Translations under genes and position numbers: made by a program
Shown: piece after piece, positions 26,658 to 34,996 of the stretch
Layout of the letters: each line of letters starts with the position of its first letter
Position numbering within the stretch: position 1 is the first letter of the stretch
NCBI RefSeq assembly: GCF_900155545.1
Contig: NZ_LT732526.1
Span: forward strand, 3,442,837-3,506,836
From: Clostridium sp. Marseille-P2415
GTDB lineage: Bacteria > Bacillota > Clostridia > Lachnospirales > Lachnospiraceae
Length of the DNA stretch: 64,000 bases
Reading direction: 5' to 3'
The notes under the pieces: generated by a model
Database searches by the model: none
Told to the model about the DNA's origin: nothing
What the model saw: the letters and a program-made list of their open reading frames with translations, nothing else

Positions 26658-26861
26658 TCACCATCTCATACTCTTTTCCCTCAGACGCTTTAAGCAATGG
26701 GGCATGGGATGGCGCTGTTCATAAATCTCGCCTCTCACAATGGAGATTTCTTTTGGAGCGTCAATGGCGAGCCGTAGGTCCCCGTCTGCGGAGACTACCT
26801 GAATGACGATATCCCCATTAATGACAAGATACTCGCCTGGATTCCTTCCCAAAGATAACAT
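26658..26861 (-). CDS. csrA: Carbon storage regulator CsrA
   Basis: About 67 residues. It matches CsrA along its five strands: MLSLGRNPGEYLVINGDI, then VVSADGDLRLAIDAPKEISI and VRGEIYEQ. The RNA-contacting Arg in the VxREEIYE block is kept; the usual LSRK at the start is LGRN here, and the C-terminal tail is longer and basic (CLKRLREKSMRW). CsrA binds GGA motifs in mRNA leaders and, in Firmicutes, limits flagellin translation. Its place directly before flagellin fits that role. I chose the third possible start (MLSLG), eight bases after AAGGAGG. Confidence 0.9.
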   Translation of the reverse strand: MLSLGRNPGEYLVINGDIVIQVVSADGDLRLAIDAPKEISIVRGEIYEQRHPMPHCLKRLREKSMRW

Positions 26862-26920
26862 TCGCATCACCTCCTTGTCTTTTGCGAACCAAATATTGTT
26901 AAAAAAATAACTTATTTACA

Positions 26921-27132
26921 AATCTTCCCAGAATGTGTATTACAACAAGCTATTATGAAAGCATGAAAGGCAGATTCTTACAGGAAAATAAAAAATAAAT
27001 TTTAAAAAAACACTTATTAAATAATTCTTACTGACGATATTAAAAACAGAATGTAAATCAAGCATTTATAAGGCTGGAACTGTGTATAAATTAAAGTTCC
27101 TATGTTCCTATAATACACATTATAAGAACATA
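26921..27132. repeat. Candidate invertible segment bounded by inverted recombination sites
   Basis: Two inverted sites share an identical 8-base centre: ATGTGTAT at 26933-26940 and its complement ATACACAT at 27113-27120. The right site is a near-perfect palindrome with 12-bp arms (TATGTTCCTATA / TATAAGAACATA, one mismatch). The left arms match those at 7 of 12 positions each. The ~170 bp between them are AT-rich and lie between csrA-flagellin and a tyrosine recombinase gene. A plus-strand GACGATAT at 27033-27040 resembles a sigma-D -10 box pointing away from flagellin, but its -35 is not convincing. This resembles a phase-variation switch; inversion itself is inferred. Confidence 0.5.
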
Positions 27133-27136
27133 TAAA

Positions 27137-27188
27137 GCTTGTCATACTCCACGTTTATCGGTAATTGGAGGTATGGCAGGCATTTTTT
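27137..27188 (+). terminator. Plus-strand terminator beside the candidate switch
   Basis: GCTTGTCATACTCCA pairs with TGGAGGTATGGCAGGC (one bulge, G-U pairs), then ATTTTTT. No gene precedes it on the plus strand, so it would only stop transcripts coming out of the 26921-27132 segment. Confidence 0.6.
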
Positions 27189-27195
27189 ATTAAAA

Positions 27196-27239
27196 AAGGC
27201 GCAGCATCATGACCAGGCTTTGTCATGATGCTGCGCCTT
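27196..27239 (-). terminator. Terminator of the tyrosine recombinase gene
   Basis: Perfect long stem AAGGCGCAGCATCATGAC / GTCATGATGCTGCGCCTT, then TTTTTTA on the minus strand, directly after the stop codon. Confidence 0.9.
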
Positions 27240-27242
27240 CTT

Positions 27243-28052
27243 TTACCATGTTATGATCCTGTCAATAAGATTCCGCTGCTCCGTTGCCGTCCTTCTTAAA
27301 TAAATACGCGTGGTCTCAATGCTTTCGTGCCCCATTAAATCGGCCAGCAATGCAATATCGTTGTATTTATCCAGAAAATTTTTGGCATACCGGTGCCGGA
27401 AAGAATGGGGATAAACAACCTTCGGATCAATTCCGTATTTTTCCGCATAATTTTTTAGCTGCTGCCCGATCCCTCTTGTAGTGATACGTTCTCCGAAACG
27501 GTTTAAAAACAAATACCCGGAAAAAATATTTGCTTCCTTCAGCCATTCCAGGGTTTCTTCTCTTAATTTTCCGGGAATGTAGAGCCGCCGGAGCTTGCCC
27601 CCTTTGGAGTAAAGGTCTAAATATCCCATTTCCACATGCTCCACCTTAATCTGAATCAGCTCACTGACCCGTGCCCCCGTAGCAGCCAGATACCATACGA
27701 TAAAATACCATGTCATATTTCCATCTTGCTTCAGACGCTTTTTTAAATATTTATAATCAGCATTGCTTATGACATTTTCTAAAAAATTTTTTTGCTGGAT
27801 TTTAATATTTTTTAATTGTAAACGCTCTTCATTCAAAAAAAGCAGATATTTATTTATTGCCTGGACACGCAGATTTACCGTTTTCGGCTTATAGCATTCC
27901 ATCAGGTAGCCTTTATAAGCCAATAAGTTTTCTTTGTTTATTTCATCATAATGAGAAAAATAATAATTTACCGTCCATACATAAGTAAAAATCGTATTCT
28001 CCGATAAATTTTCCTTCCGTAGATAGGTTTCAAACTGCATTTGTGCTTCCAT
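27243..28052 (-). CDS. Tyrosine recombinase (XerC/D/RecV-like)
   Basis: 269 residues with a SAM-like N-terminal core-binding domain (about 1-85) and a catalytic domain. All catalytic residues are visible: Arg128 in ATGARVSEL, Lys150/153 in YSKGGKLR, His216 and Arg219 in PHSFRHRYA, His242 in GHESIETT and nucleophile Tyr251 in RIYLRRT. It cuts and rejoins DNA at paired sites. It is too short for a phage integrase with an arm-binding domain and is not next to any phage gene. It sits just outside a pair of inverted sites upstream of csrA-flagellin, so the plausible role is DNA inversion there. Good GGAGG site. Confidence 0.88.
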   Translation of the reverse strand: MEAQMQFETYLRKENLSENTIFTYVWTVNYYFSHYDEINKENLLAYKGYLMECYKPKTVNLRVQAINKYLLFLNEERLQLKNIKIQQKNFLENVISNADYKYLKKRLKQDGNMTWYFIVWYLAATGARVSELIQIKVEHVEMGYLDLYSKGGKLRRLYIPGKLREETLEWLKEANIFSGYLFLNRFGERITTRGIGQQLKNYAEKYGIDPKVVYPHSFRHRYAKNFLDKYNDIALLADLMGHESIETTRIYLRRTATEQRNLIDRIITW

Positions 28053-28078
28053 TCATAATCCTCCATGCATTAAAAAAA

Positions 28079-28272
28079 TTAGGCTGTATGAAGCCGTCCT
28101 ATTGAGGATATCATGAAAAATAATAGAAACCTTATTTTACTGTAAAACTTTGAAAATTTTGTTTCCCAGTTCCAGCCGGTTCCTCCATATCCTTCGTTTA
28201 AATGGATGAAGGGCATTGCTCCATGACCAAGGTTTTCCGGCCATGCTGCAACGCCCCCTGTTAAATCATTTA
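28079..28272. other. Short intergenic stretch between DUF378 gene and recombinase
   Basis: About 190 bases with no gene that I can support. It contains no clear terminator for the DUF378 gene and no good promoter for the recombinase. Confidence 0.4.
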
Positions 28273-28485
28273 CTATTTTTCCGTAGTGACTTCTGAACGA
28301 CCATAAAAGGTGAGCAGGTACAACCCGCAAATTCCTACCAGCGCATACACGATCCTTGAAATCCATGTCATGCTGCCGAAAATAAATGACACCAGATTGA
28401 AATTGAAGAAACCTACCAGCCCCCAGTTTACCGCGCCTATGATGGCTATGGTCAGAGCTGTGTAGTCTAATGCTTTATTTCCCAT
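28273..28485 (-). CDS. DUF378 small membrane protein
   Basis: 70 residues with two membrane helices (about 9-30 and 42-61). The sequence ALTIAIIGAVNWGLVGFFNFNLV and the following IVYALVGICGLYLL match DUF378, a widespread small membrane family whose function is unknown. The conserved GAxNWGLVG motif is intact. The gene stands alone with an AAGGAGG ribosome site and follows the MoxR-VWA operon on the same strand. Confidence 0.85.
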   Translation of the reverse strand: MGNKALDYTALTIAIIGAVNWGLVGFFNFNLVSFIFGSMTWISRIVYALVGICGLYLLTFYGRSEVTTEK

Positions 28486-28539
28486 GGCACTACCTCCTTT
28501 TCTTTCTTTATTATGGGGTGGCCATCTGGTTTTTATACA

Positions 28540-30054
28540 TTATTTTCCCAAACTATATATTCTGGTTTTTATTTCGTCCTCCCGGTCTTTAAATAAAAGC
28601 CGTTCATTATATTGATAATACCTTTCACAGTCATATTCCTTTAAAAATTTAACACTGTAATATCCGGTATTTAATTCCGTTATGAATACCACCATTTCCT
28701 GACCGTCGGAAAAAGCAGCTTCCATGAAATCAAAGGCGTGCTCCAGGGCTTTTCCTCCCTCTGACAAAATTTCGTCATACCGGGCACTTTCCTCACCAAA
28801 CAACTGGCGTATCCGCTCCCAGGCTGCTTCCGTATCCACAACGTCTTCCTTCCGGAGGGTTTCTTCATATTGAAGCAGAAGTGCTTCTACATCCCAGCGT
28901 AAATAATCCTCTCTTCTATCTAAAAGGCCTGCTTCCCGTCTGCTGTCACATTCCTTTTTCCACCGGTCCCTTAAAGAAGCCAGCCGGTCTGCCATGGAGC
29001 CGGAAGCCGGGTTTTCTGTCTCCGGACTTATTTTTTTCAGTTCTCCCATCAAAAGGCCGGTTCTGTCTCCCTGATCGGATACCGCACGGAAATTCTGTCC
29101 CAGTTTTGATAAAATAAGACCGATGACGTTAAGTTTTTCATCAAAAGCCCCGCGTTTCAGCTTGTTGCACAAGCTTTCCCGAATGGTACCGGACAGGATT
29201 TCATCGATTTGATAATCATCCCGGTATTTATAGTATAGCTCCAGATAATTGGCGAAATCCCTGGCAATCTTCGGAAACTGAATGTACTCGGCCACCACAT
29301 CCCGATCTGCCTTTTTGCCCAGCCGCTCGTAGATCTGGATAAATCTGGATAGGTCCTCCCAGCCGCGGGGTGTGGCAAAAAACCTGCCATCCACAGTTGT
29401 CTCGATCCGGCAGAAATTTTCAGTCCTGGTATTCAAATAGGATATGACAGCCGGATGCAGAGCATGCTCATAAGCATAAGCCTTCCACACCTCATAGTCC
29501 GGCTCCACATGAATCAGCTTGATCCGGTCTAATGTCACCACATCAAAATCCCGGACCGATTTATTATATTCCGGCGGATTTCCGGCAGTAACGATGACCC
29601 AGCCATCCGGGATCCTGTGGTTTCCAAAGGTCTTATACTGAAGAAACTGCAGCATGGTCGGTGCCAGGGTTTCGGAAACACAGTTTATTTCATCAATAAA
29701 AAGGATTCCTTCCGTAAGGCCGGTGCTTTCGATTTTATCGTAAATAGAGGCTACGATCTCGCTCATGGTATATTCTGTTACGCTGTAAGTTTTTCCTCCA
29801 TATTCCTTTTCCGTGATAAATGGGAGTCCCACAGCGCTCTGGCGGGTGTGATGGGTTATGGTATACGCTACCAGCCCGACGTTACACTCTCTTGCCACCT
29901 GTTCCATGATCTGGGTCTTTCCGACCCCGGGAGGTCCCATGAGAAATAAGGGTCTTTGCCGGATTGCCGGTATCTCGTAAGCACCGTACGCATCCTTTAA
30001 CAGATAAGCTTCAATGGTATTCTTAATTTCTTCTTTTGCTCGTTTTATATTCAT
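28540..30054 (-). CDS. MoxR-type AAA+ ATPase
   Basis: About 504 residues. The AAA+ core occupies roughly the first 250: Walker A GPPGVGKT near 40, Walker B GILFIDEINC, sensor 1 in IVTAGNPPEYN, and Arg fingers downstream (ATPRGWEDLSR). The C-terminal half is helical and mixed, with no enzymatic motif. MoxR-type ATPases act with VWA-domain partners to remodel or activate target proteins, and the VWA gene is immediately upstream, ending 15 bp before this start. ATG of MNIKRAK follows AGGAG; an overlapping ATGA start six codons earlier is possible. Third gene of the LRR-VWA-MoxR unit. Confidence 0.85.
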   Translation of the reverse strand: MNIKRAKEEIKNTIEAYLLKDAYGAYEIPAIRQRPLFLMGPPGVGKTQIMEQVARECNVGLVAYTITHHTRQSAVGLPFITEKEYGGKTYSVTEYTMSEIVASIYDKIESTGLTEGILFIDEINCVSETLAPTMLQFLQYKTFGNHRIPDGWVIVTAGNPPEYNKSVRDFDVVTLDRIKLIHVEPDYEVWKAYAYEHALHPAVISYLNTRTENFCRIETTVDGRFFATPRGWEDLSRFIQIYERLGKKADRDVVAEYIQFPKIARDFANYLELYYKYRDDYQIDEILSGTIRESLCNKLKRGAFDEKLNVIGLILSKLGQNFRAVSDQGDRTGLLMGELKKISPETENPASGSMADRLASLRDRWKKECDSRREAGLLDRREDYLRWDVEALLLQYEETLRKEDVVDTEAAWERIRQLFGEESARYDEILSEGGKALEHAFDFMEAAFSDGQEMVVFITELNTGYYSVKFLKEYDCERYYQYNERLLFKDREDEIKTRIYSLGK

Positions 30055-30068
30055 TTTTGAATCTCCTG

Positions 30069-31388
30069 TCATCGAACTTCTAAATCTTCCTCAGTCAGTA
30101 CCACCTTCATGGCCCAGCCCGGAACAGAAATATCCTCATACTGGCCTTCCATAAAGACAAAGACCGTATCATAGGCCGGCATTTTCACCGGATAAATCCC
30201 TTTTCCATCGGTAAAATACAAAAGCCCCCGAAGCTTTTTAAAGGCCCCTTTGTTTAGAAGCCCGTTCACATATTCAAAGGCCGGCCGGAAATCGGTGCCC
30301 CCGAATCCGGACATGGTAAAATGCTCCATGTATTCCTCCATCTCTTCCCTGCTTGTAACGGTCACATCAGACCGGATCTCTTCGTCGCACTGGATGATAT
30401 GGATATTGATCTTCCGGAAATAACTCTCTGACTCCCTGAGGACGCCATAGGTTTCCTGAAGGAAAGTCCGCACCAGATCCCCGGAAACGGACATGGAGGT
30501 ATCGATCACGATGACAAAGTCCTCGATCTTAAAAACCTCCTTTGTTTCCATAGGTTCGATCAGAGGCATGTTCTTATAAAGGGACATGCCGTAAGTATAG
30601 AAGACATAATCAAAGGAATCCGGATCAATTTCCGGTTCTTCCCTAAGGACCGCAAACCTCCGCAAAAATTTCCTGTAATCGTATCTTTCCCTGTTTTCTG
30701 CCTTCACCTGTTCCAAAAGATTTTTTGAGGATTTATCATCCTTTTCCCCAAAGGATTCCATTTCCGTCTGCATTTTCTCCCGGATGTCCTGCCATTTATT
30801 CTGGCGCTCCACAGGGATTCCAGGGTCTTCGTCCTGTTCCCAGCGGTCATGGCTGTCCACATAGAATTCTGCTGCCATTCGTTGGTACCGGTCTGCGGTT
30901 AAATTCATATCCTGGAGAGTTTTGTATATCCCCTCTGCCGTAAAGACCTTAAGCTTTTCTCCAAGCTGCCCGTATACTTCCCTGCGGAAGGCCGGCTGAT
31001 GCCGGTAGACGGACTTTACATAGAATCCATCCAGTATGGATTCTACGGCAATATCACAGGATAAGTCCCAGTATTCCCTTGCCCGCCTTCCTCTGGAGTT
31101 CATATGGCAGAACAGGCAGTGAAACAGCATGTGCAGAAAGGCCCGGTTCACCAGAGTCCGGCTCCTCTTATATATGGAAAACAAATGCTCCGGCCGGTAA
31201 TAAATTACAAATCCGTCCGTTCCCACCCCCCGGCCGGCCCGGTCGGCCGCAAATCCAAAGCTGCTCAAGGCTACATCCAGGTACCGGAAGTTTATATACA
31301 GCTCATTGCGGGCATTGGTCAGGATGTCGTGGCAGATTTCTACCTCAGCCAGTTCATCAAGCTGCCTTTGTTTCACCGGATCAATCAT
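30069..31388 (-). CDS. VWA-like protein with putative metallopeptidase-like N-terminus (DUF2201-type)
   Basis: About 439 residues. The N-terminal half has HMLFHCLFCHMNSRG near 85-100, a spaced His motif as in the DUF2201/metallopeptidase-like group, and the later phrase WDLSCDIAVESILD also typical of it. The C-terminal half is a von Willebrand A domain with MIDAS motif DTSMS in FVIVIDTSMSVSG and a further Asp/Thr in GFGGTDFRPAFEY. It is the expected partner of the MoxR ATPase encoded next. The substrate of this chaperone pair is unknown. Start is the ATG of MIDPVKQ; a TTG three codons earlier is less likely. Confidence 0.82.
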   Translation of the reverse strand: MIDPVKQRQLDELAEVEICHDILTNARNELYINFRYLDVALSSFGFAADRAGRGVGTDGFVIYYRPEHLFSIYKRSRTLVNRAFLHMLFHCLFCHMNSRGRRAREYWDLSCDIAVESILDGFYVKSVYRHQPAFRREVYGQLGEKLKVFTAEGIYKTLQDMNLTADRYQRMAAEFYVDSHDRWEQDEDPGIPVERQNKWQDIREKMQTEMESFGEKDDKSSKNLLEQVKAENRERYDYRKFLRRFAVLREEPEIDPDSFDYVFYTYGMSLYKNMPLIEPMETKEVFKIEDFVIVIDTSMSVSGDLVRTFLQETYGVLRESESYFRKINIHIIQCDEEIRSDVTVTSREEMEEYMEHFTMSGFGGTDFRPAFEYVNGLLNKGAFKKLRGLLYFTDGKGIYPVKMPAYDTVFVFMEGQYEDISVPGWAMKVVLTEEDLEVR

Positions 31389-31433
31389 TTCTCCCAACCT
31401 CCTTCTTATTCTGCCCGTCCGAAAAGGCTCATA

Positions 31434-32411
31434 CTACAGGGAAAACGTCCGTTTCCTTGCAGGAAAACGCCGGCGCCGCAGTTCCATAAGAATGCTTAAC
31501 AGCTCTGGCTTATCCGCCTTTCCCGCCATCTCGACCATCCCATCGAAATCATCCCGGTTATGTCCATACTGTCTGGCCAGCCAGAGAAAAAGAGACGGAT
31601 CCGGTTCTCCAAGAGCCAGCTTCGCAGCTCCGGCCATGTGCTCCTTTAAATAGGATTCGTATATATTCCGGTCCTGCTTTAAAAGACTCACCGGGGTAAA
31701 AAGCCTTCCCAGGACCAGAGCTGCAACCACGCGCTCCGGCTCCTGTACCAGGATATGGGGAAACAAAGCATCGTATTTATGGAACTGAAACTCCGTCCGG
31801 TCAAAACAGTAGCGGTACATGTGGCCGCAGCCATGCATTTCCCGGATAATGATCCGGGCAGGCGTGTGTTCCACAGATTCCTCAAACATCTCGGGAAAAA
31901 CGAGCCTCGCATTTCCCCTGCTGCTGTAATAGTTTACATAAAGTTCCTGACGCAATTCGGATAACATTTCCTTCATACAGGAACGCTTCTCATCCACAAT
32001 ATGAATATCTAAAAAACGGATTCCGGAGCATCCGGTAAAAAGTCCGGAACCCATATCGGAAATTGAGCTGAAACACTCCAAATGAGTCAGCTCATAACAA
32101 TTATAGAATGCATAGTTCCCTATTTTTTTAACGGTATCCGGCAAATATAAATCTTTCAGCCGCCCGCAGCTTATCACCGGCGGCATATCCTTTTCTTCGG
32201 CTGCGACGGGATTGCCCTCTTCATCACACAGGCGTATGCTGCTGCCGGCTGATGCAAGCATTTCGTCCCTGCCCCATCCGCCGGAGAATGCATAGGCCGC
32301 CAGTTCGCTCACCGGCCGGTTCCCGATTTTCTCCGGAATTCTTATGGTACCGTCATATCCCCGGCATCCAAGAATCCGTATATGTTCATCCACAATCTGA
32401 TATAAAAACAT
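31434..32411 (-). CDS. Leucine-rich-repeat-like protein of the VWA/MoxR operon
   Basis: 325 residues. The first ~150 carry BspA-type leucine-rich-repeat features: GYDGTIRIPEKIGNRPVSELAAYAFS, then LKDLYLPDTVKKIGNYAFYNC and ITxL-type strands. The rest is helical and unrecognised, with a Trp-Leu-Ala-Arg-rich end. No signal peptide is visible, unlike most BspA-like LRR proteins, so it is presumably cytosolic. It heads the LRR-VWA-MoxR operon and may be a substrate or adaptor for it; that is inference from order alone. Confidence 0.7.
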   Translation of the reverse strand: MFLYQIVDEHIRILGCRGYDGTIRIPEKIGNRPVSELAAYAFSGGWGRDEMLASAGSSIRLCDEEGNPVAAEEKDMPPVISCGRLKDLYLPDTVKKIGNYAFYNCYELTHLECFSSISDMGSGLFTGCSGIRFLDIHIVDEKRSCMKEMLSELRQELYVNYYSSRGNARLVFPEMFEESVEHTPARIIIREMHGCGHMYRYCFDRTEFQFHKYDALFPHILVQEPERVVAALVLGRLFTPVSLLKQDRNIYESYLKEHMAGAAKLALGEPDPSLFLWLARQYGHNRDDFDGMVEMAGKADKPELLSILMELRRRRFPARKRTFSL

Positions 32412-32445
32412 CCTGAAATCCTCTTTACTAATCGTTTAACAAAAC

Positions 32446-32474
32446 AATATAACAGAAAATCGGAGGAAATGCAA
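32446..32474 (-). promoter_or_regulatory. Promoter of the LRR-VWA-MoxR operon
   Basis: TTGCAT, 17-base spacer, TATATT on the minus strand, about 35 bases before the LRR gene. Confidence 0.6.
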
Positions 32475-32510
32475 CGGATTTTTTGAAACGGACCCGGTTC
32501 TTTTGCCAGT

Positions 32511-32551
32511 AAAAAGGCACACCTTTCATTTTCGGAAGGTGTGCCTCTTTT
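32511..32551 (-). terminator. Terminator of the methionine operon
   Basis: GAGGCACACCTT / AAGGTGTGCCTTTTT on the minus strand; the stem overlaps the end of the substrate-binding-protein relic. Confidence 0.85.
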
Positions 32552-32830
32552 CGTCAAGCAGAACGGAAACTTTATACTTTACATCGTTTTCGATCATCCC
32601 ATTCTCTTTCATAAACTGCTCGGTTTTCTCCATTGATTCGATATCGTGTTCTGTAATTTCCGTATTAAAATCATACATCGGGAACATTTCCTTCGCGGCA
32701 TCAATGCCAAGCTCTGTCTCTTTTGCAGCGATTTCCAGAATTTCCTCCGGGTTTTCTTTCATATATTCATGGATCTTATCCTGGGCTTCGAGAAAAGCGC
32801 ACAATCCACCGTGCCACCCTATGGAAACAC
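32526..32830 (-). pseudogene. Relic of an SsuA/NrtA-type ABC substrate-binding protein (C-terminus only)
   Basis: The frame holds about 85 residues that look like the end of a sulfonate/nitrate-type binding protein: EYMKENPEEILEIAAKETE, the YDFNTEITEHDIESM segment and TEQFMKENGMI. The N-terminal four-fifths, signal peptide and lipobox are missing. The only in-frame start is a TTG overlapping the aminotransferase stop, and the first ~13 residues do not belong to the family. It is best read as a deletion relic fused to the 3' end of the methionine operon, though a translated remnant cannot be excluded. Confidence 0.65.
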
Positions 32831-33997
32831 TCAACGTACAGGTATTTTCTTTCGAATCCGCTCCAAACGGTTCAAAGCTTCATAAAGGGTCTCATCCCGT
32901 TTGGCAAAATGGAAACGGATCAGATGGTTTACAGGCTCCTTAAAAAAACTGGATCCGGGCACCGCACCCACGCCCACATCCCTGGCTAAAGCCTCACAAA
33001 ATTCCAGATCACTTTCATAATGGAACTCAGAGATATCCATCATGACATAGTAAGCTCCCTCCGGCACCGTATGGACCAGTCCGATGTCATCGAGACCTTT
33101 CAAAAACAGGTCCCGCTTATGGGTATATTTTGCAAGCAGGCCGTCATAGTAATCCTTTCCGAAGCGAAGTCCGGGAATAACGGCCTCCTGAAGGGGCGCA
33201 GCTGCCCCTACAGTAAGAAAATCATGGACTTTTCTTGCAACATTCACGATTTCCGGGGGTGCGATGATATAGCCAAGGCGCCAACCCGTAATGGAATAAG
33301 TTTTAGATAAAGAGCTGCAGGATATGGTCCGCTCCCACATATCAGGAAGAGAGGCGAAATAAATATGGCGGTGCGGTGCATAGACGATATGTTCATACAC
33401 CTCATCGGTGATCACATACACATCATATTTTTTTGCCAGACCGGTAATATAGCTTAACTCCTCCTGCGTAAATACCTTTCCGCAGGGATTGGATGGGTTA
33501 CAGAGGACCAACGCCTTTGGATGCTGCCGAAAAGCTGCTTCCAGTTCAGCCGGGTCAAAATCAAATGCAGGCGGATGAAGAGGTACATAAATGGGTTCTG
33601 CACCTGAGAGTATGGTATCTGCACCATAGTTTTCGTAAAATGGAGAGAATACGATTACCTTATCTCCGGGATTTGCCACCGTCATCATAGCCGCCATCAT
33701 GGCTTCCGTACTGCCGCAGGTAACTACGATCTCGCTGCCCGGATCGATTTCACGGCCCATAAGCTCAGACTGCTTGGCTGCCAGTGCTTCCCGGAAATTT
33801 TCGGCACCCCAGGTAATGGAATATTGATGGAAATCTTCATAGGCCACCTCTTTCATCCGGTCCAGTATCTCTTTCGGCGGCTCAAAGTCAGGAAAGCCCT
33901 GTGACAGGTTCACTGCACCGTATTGGTTGGAAATCCGCGTCATGCGGCGGATGACAGAATCCGTAAAGGCCGCTGTCCGATCAGATAATTTTTGCAT
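32831..33997 (-). CDS. PLP-dependent aminotransferase, class I
   Basis: 388 residues, full length for fold-type I aminotransferases. Landmarks are NLSQGFPDFEPP near 30-41, the cofactor-binding CGSTEAMMA, NPSNPCGKVF, DEVYEHIVY and the PLP lysine in SSLSKTYSITGWRLGYI, with a substrate-carboxylate Arg near the C-terminus (HLIRFHFAK). The sequence resembles the methionine/kynurenine-type subgroup more than aspartate transaminase. It lies in the methionine-transporter operon, so transamination of methionine or its keto acid is plausible. It follows metQ by about 30 bp. Confidence 0.88.
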   Translation of the reverse strand: MQKLSDRTAAFTDSVIRRMTRISNQYGAVNLSQGFPDFEPPKEILDRMKEVAYEDFHQYSITWGAENFREALAAKQSELMGREIDPGSEIVVTCGSTEAMMAAMMTVANPGDKVIVFSPFYENYGADTILSGAEPIYVPLHPPAFDFDPAELEAAFRQHPKALVLCNPSNPCGKVFTQEELSYITGLAKKYDVYVITDEVYEHIVYAPHRHIYFASLPDMWERTISCSSLSKTYSITGWRLGYIIAPPEIVNVARKVHDFLTVGAAAPLQEAVIPGLRFGKDYYDGLLAKYTHKRDLFLKGLDDIGLVHTVPEGAYYVMMDISEFHYESDLEFCEALARDVGVGAVPGSSFFKEPVNHLIRFHFAKRDETLYEALNRLERIRKKIPVR

Positions 33998-34029
33998 CTT
34001 GTTCTCCTCCTGTTATATAGGCCCCGGCT

Positions 34030-34962
34030 TTATTTGGTAAACATATCCTGATCCCAGCCTGCCTTGATAAAATAGCCGCCATAGGTATCGTTAAACACCT
34101 TCTCGGTCTCCGGAGACTGGAAGGCCTTTACAATCTTCTGGTACAAAGCCGCCTTTTCCGGATCAGACAGGTCCTCACTGCGGGCTGCGATCAGGTTCCA
34201 GTATTTTTCTTCATCAAGACTGGTGTCTTTGAATATGGCCTCTTCTGTTTTCAGACCGAAATCCAGGGCATAATTGCCGTTAACGATCCCGGCAGTCACA
34301 TCAGCCAGAGCAGACGGAATGGTATTGGAAGCCAGCTCTTCGATCCTGATCTCTGTATGATAGGTTTCAATATCATCCACCGTGGGATTAAAGCCTGCCT
34401 CCTGCTTTATTTTGATCAGGCCGGCAGCTTCCAGCACTTTTAACGCACGGCCGCCGTTGGTCACATCGTTTGGAATGGCAATGGTATCCCCGTCCTTTAT
34501 CTCTTCCACGGAAGTTATTTTACCGGAGTAGAGGTTCAGAGGGATGATAAAGGTATTTCCGATATTTTCAATCTTGTAACCATAGTTTTCGATCTCACTT
34601 TCCAGATAAATACGGTGCTGGAATGCATTCAAATCGATTTCTCCGTTGGCCAGGGCGTTGTTGGGGGTGACATAATCGGAAAACTGAACAATTTCAAGAG
34701 TAATTCCCTCATTCTTTAATGCTTCCTTAGCAGGCGCCCACAGATCCTCATAAATGCTGCCCACCACGCCCAGCTTTACGGTAACCGGTTTTGCGGCTTC
34801 CGTTGCGGCCCCGGCTGTTTGAGATGCTGTTTGAGACGCTGTCTCAGCGGACGCACTGCTTTGTGAACCACCGCTTTTATCCGCCCCTGCACCGCAGGCC
34901 GTAAGGGCCAGGGCAAGTGTAGATGCGGATAGGAAAAAGGCAATAAGTTTTTTGATTTTCAT
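34030..34962 (-). CDS. metQ: Methionine ABC transporter substrate-binding lipoprotein MetQ
   Basis: About 310 residues of the NlpA/MetQ family. Lipoprotein signal MKIKKLIAFFLSASTLALAL with lipobox LTAC. A Ser/Ala/Thr-rich linker is followed by the NlpA fold: VKLGVVGSIYEDLWAPAKEAL, IVQFSDYVTPNNALANGEIDLNAFQHRIYLE (given here in part) and IAIPNDVTNGGRAL are all canonical. It binds methionine or analogues outside the membrane. ATG of MKIKK follows GGAGG by eight bases. Confidence 0.93.
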   Translation of the reverse strand: MKIKKLIAFFLSASTLALALTACGAGADKSGGSQSSASAETASQTASQTAGAATEAAKPVTVKLGVVGSIYEDLWAPAKEALKNEGITLEIVQFSDYVTPNNALANGEIDLNAFQHRIYLESEIENYGYKIENIGNTFIIPLNLYSGKITSVEEIKDGDTIAIPNDVTNGGRALKVLEAAGLIKIKQEAGFNPTVDDIETYHTEIRIEELASNTIPSALADVTAGIVNGNYALDFGLKTEEAIFKDTSLDEEKYWNLIAARSEDLSDPEKAALYQKIVKAFQSPETEKVFNDTYGGYFIKAGWDQDMFTK

Positions 34963-34996
34963 AATCGATTCCTCCAATTTTTGTTTTTATTTTTTG

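Noticed and set aside
27101-27132. Palindrome TATGTTCCTATA...TATAAGAACATA read as a repressor operator
   Set aside because: Its central 8 bases recur inverted near 26933 beside a recombinase, so a recombination site explains it better; an operator cannot be fully excluded.
28079-28366. 95-codon minus-strand frame after the DUF378 gene
   Set aside because: It overlaps DUF378 in another frame, has no ribosome site and resembles no protein.
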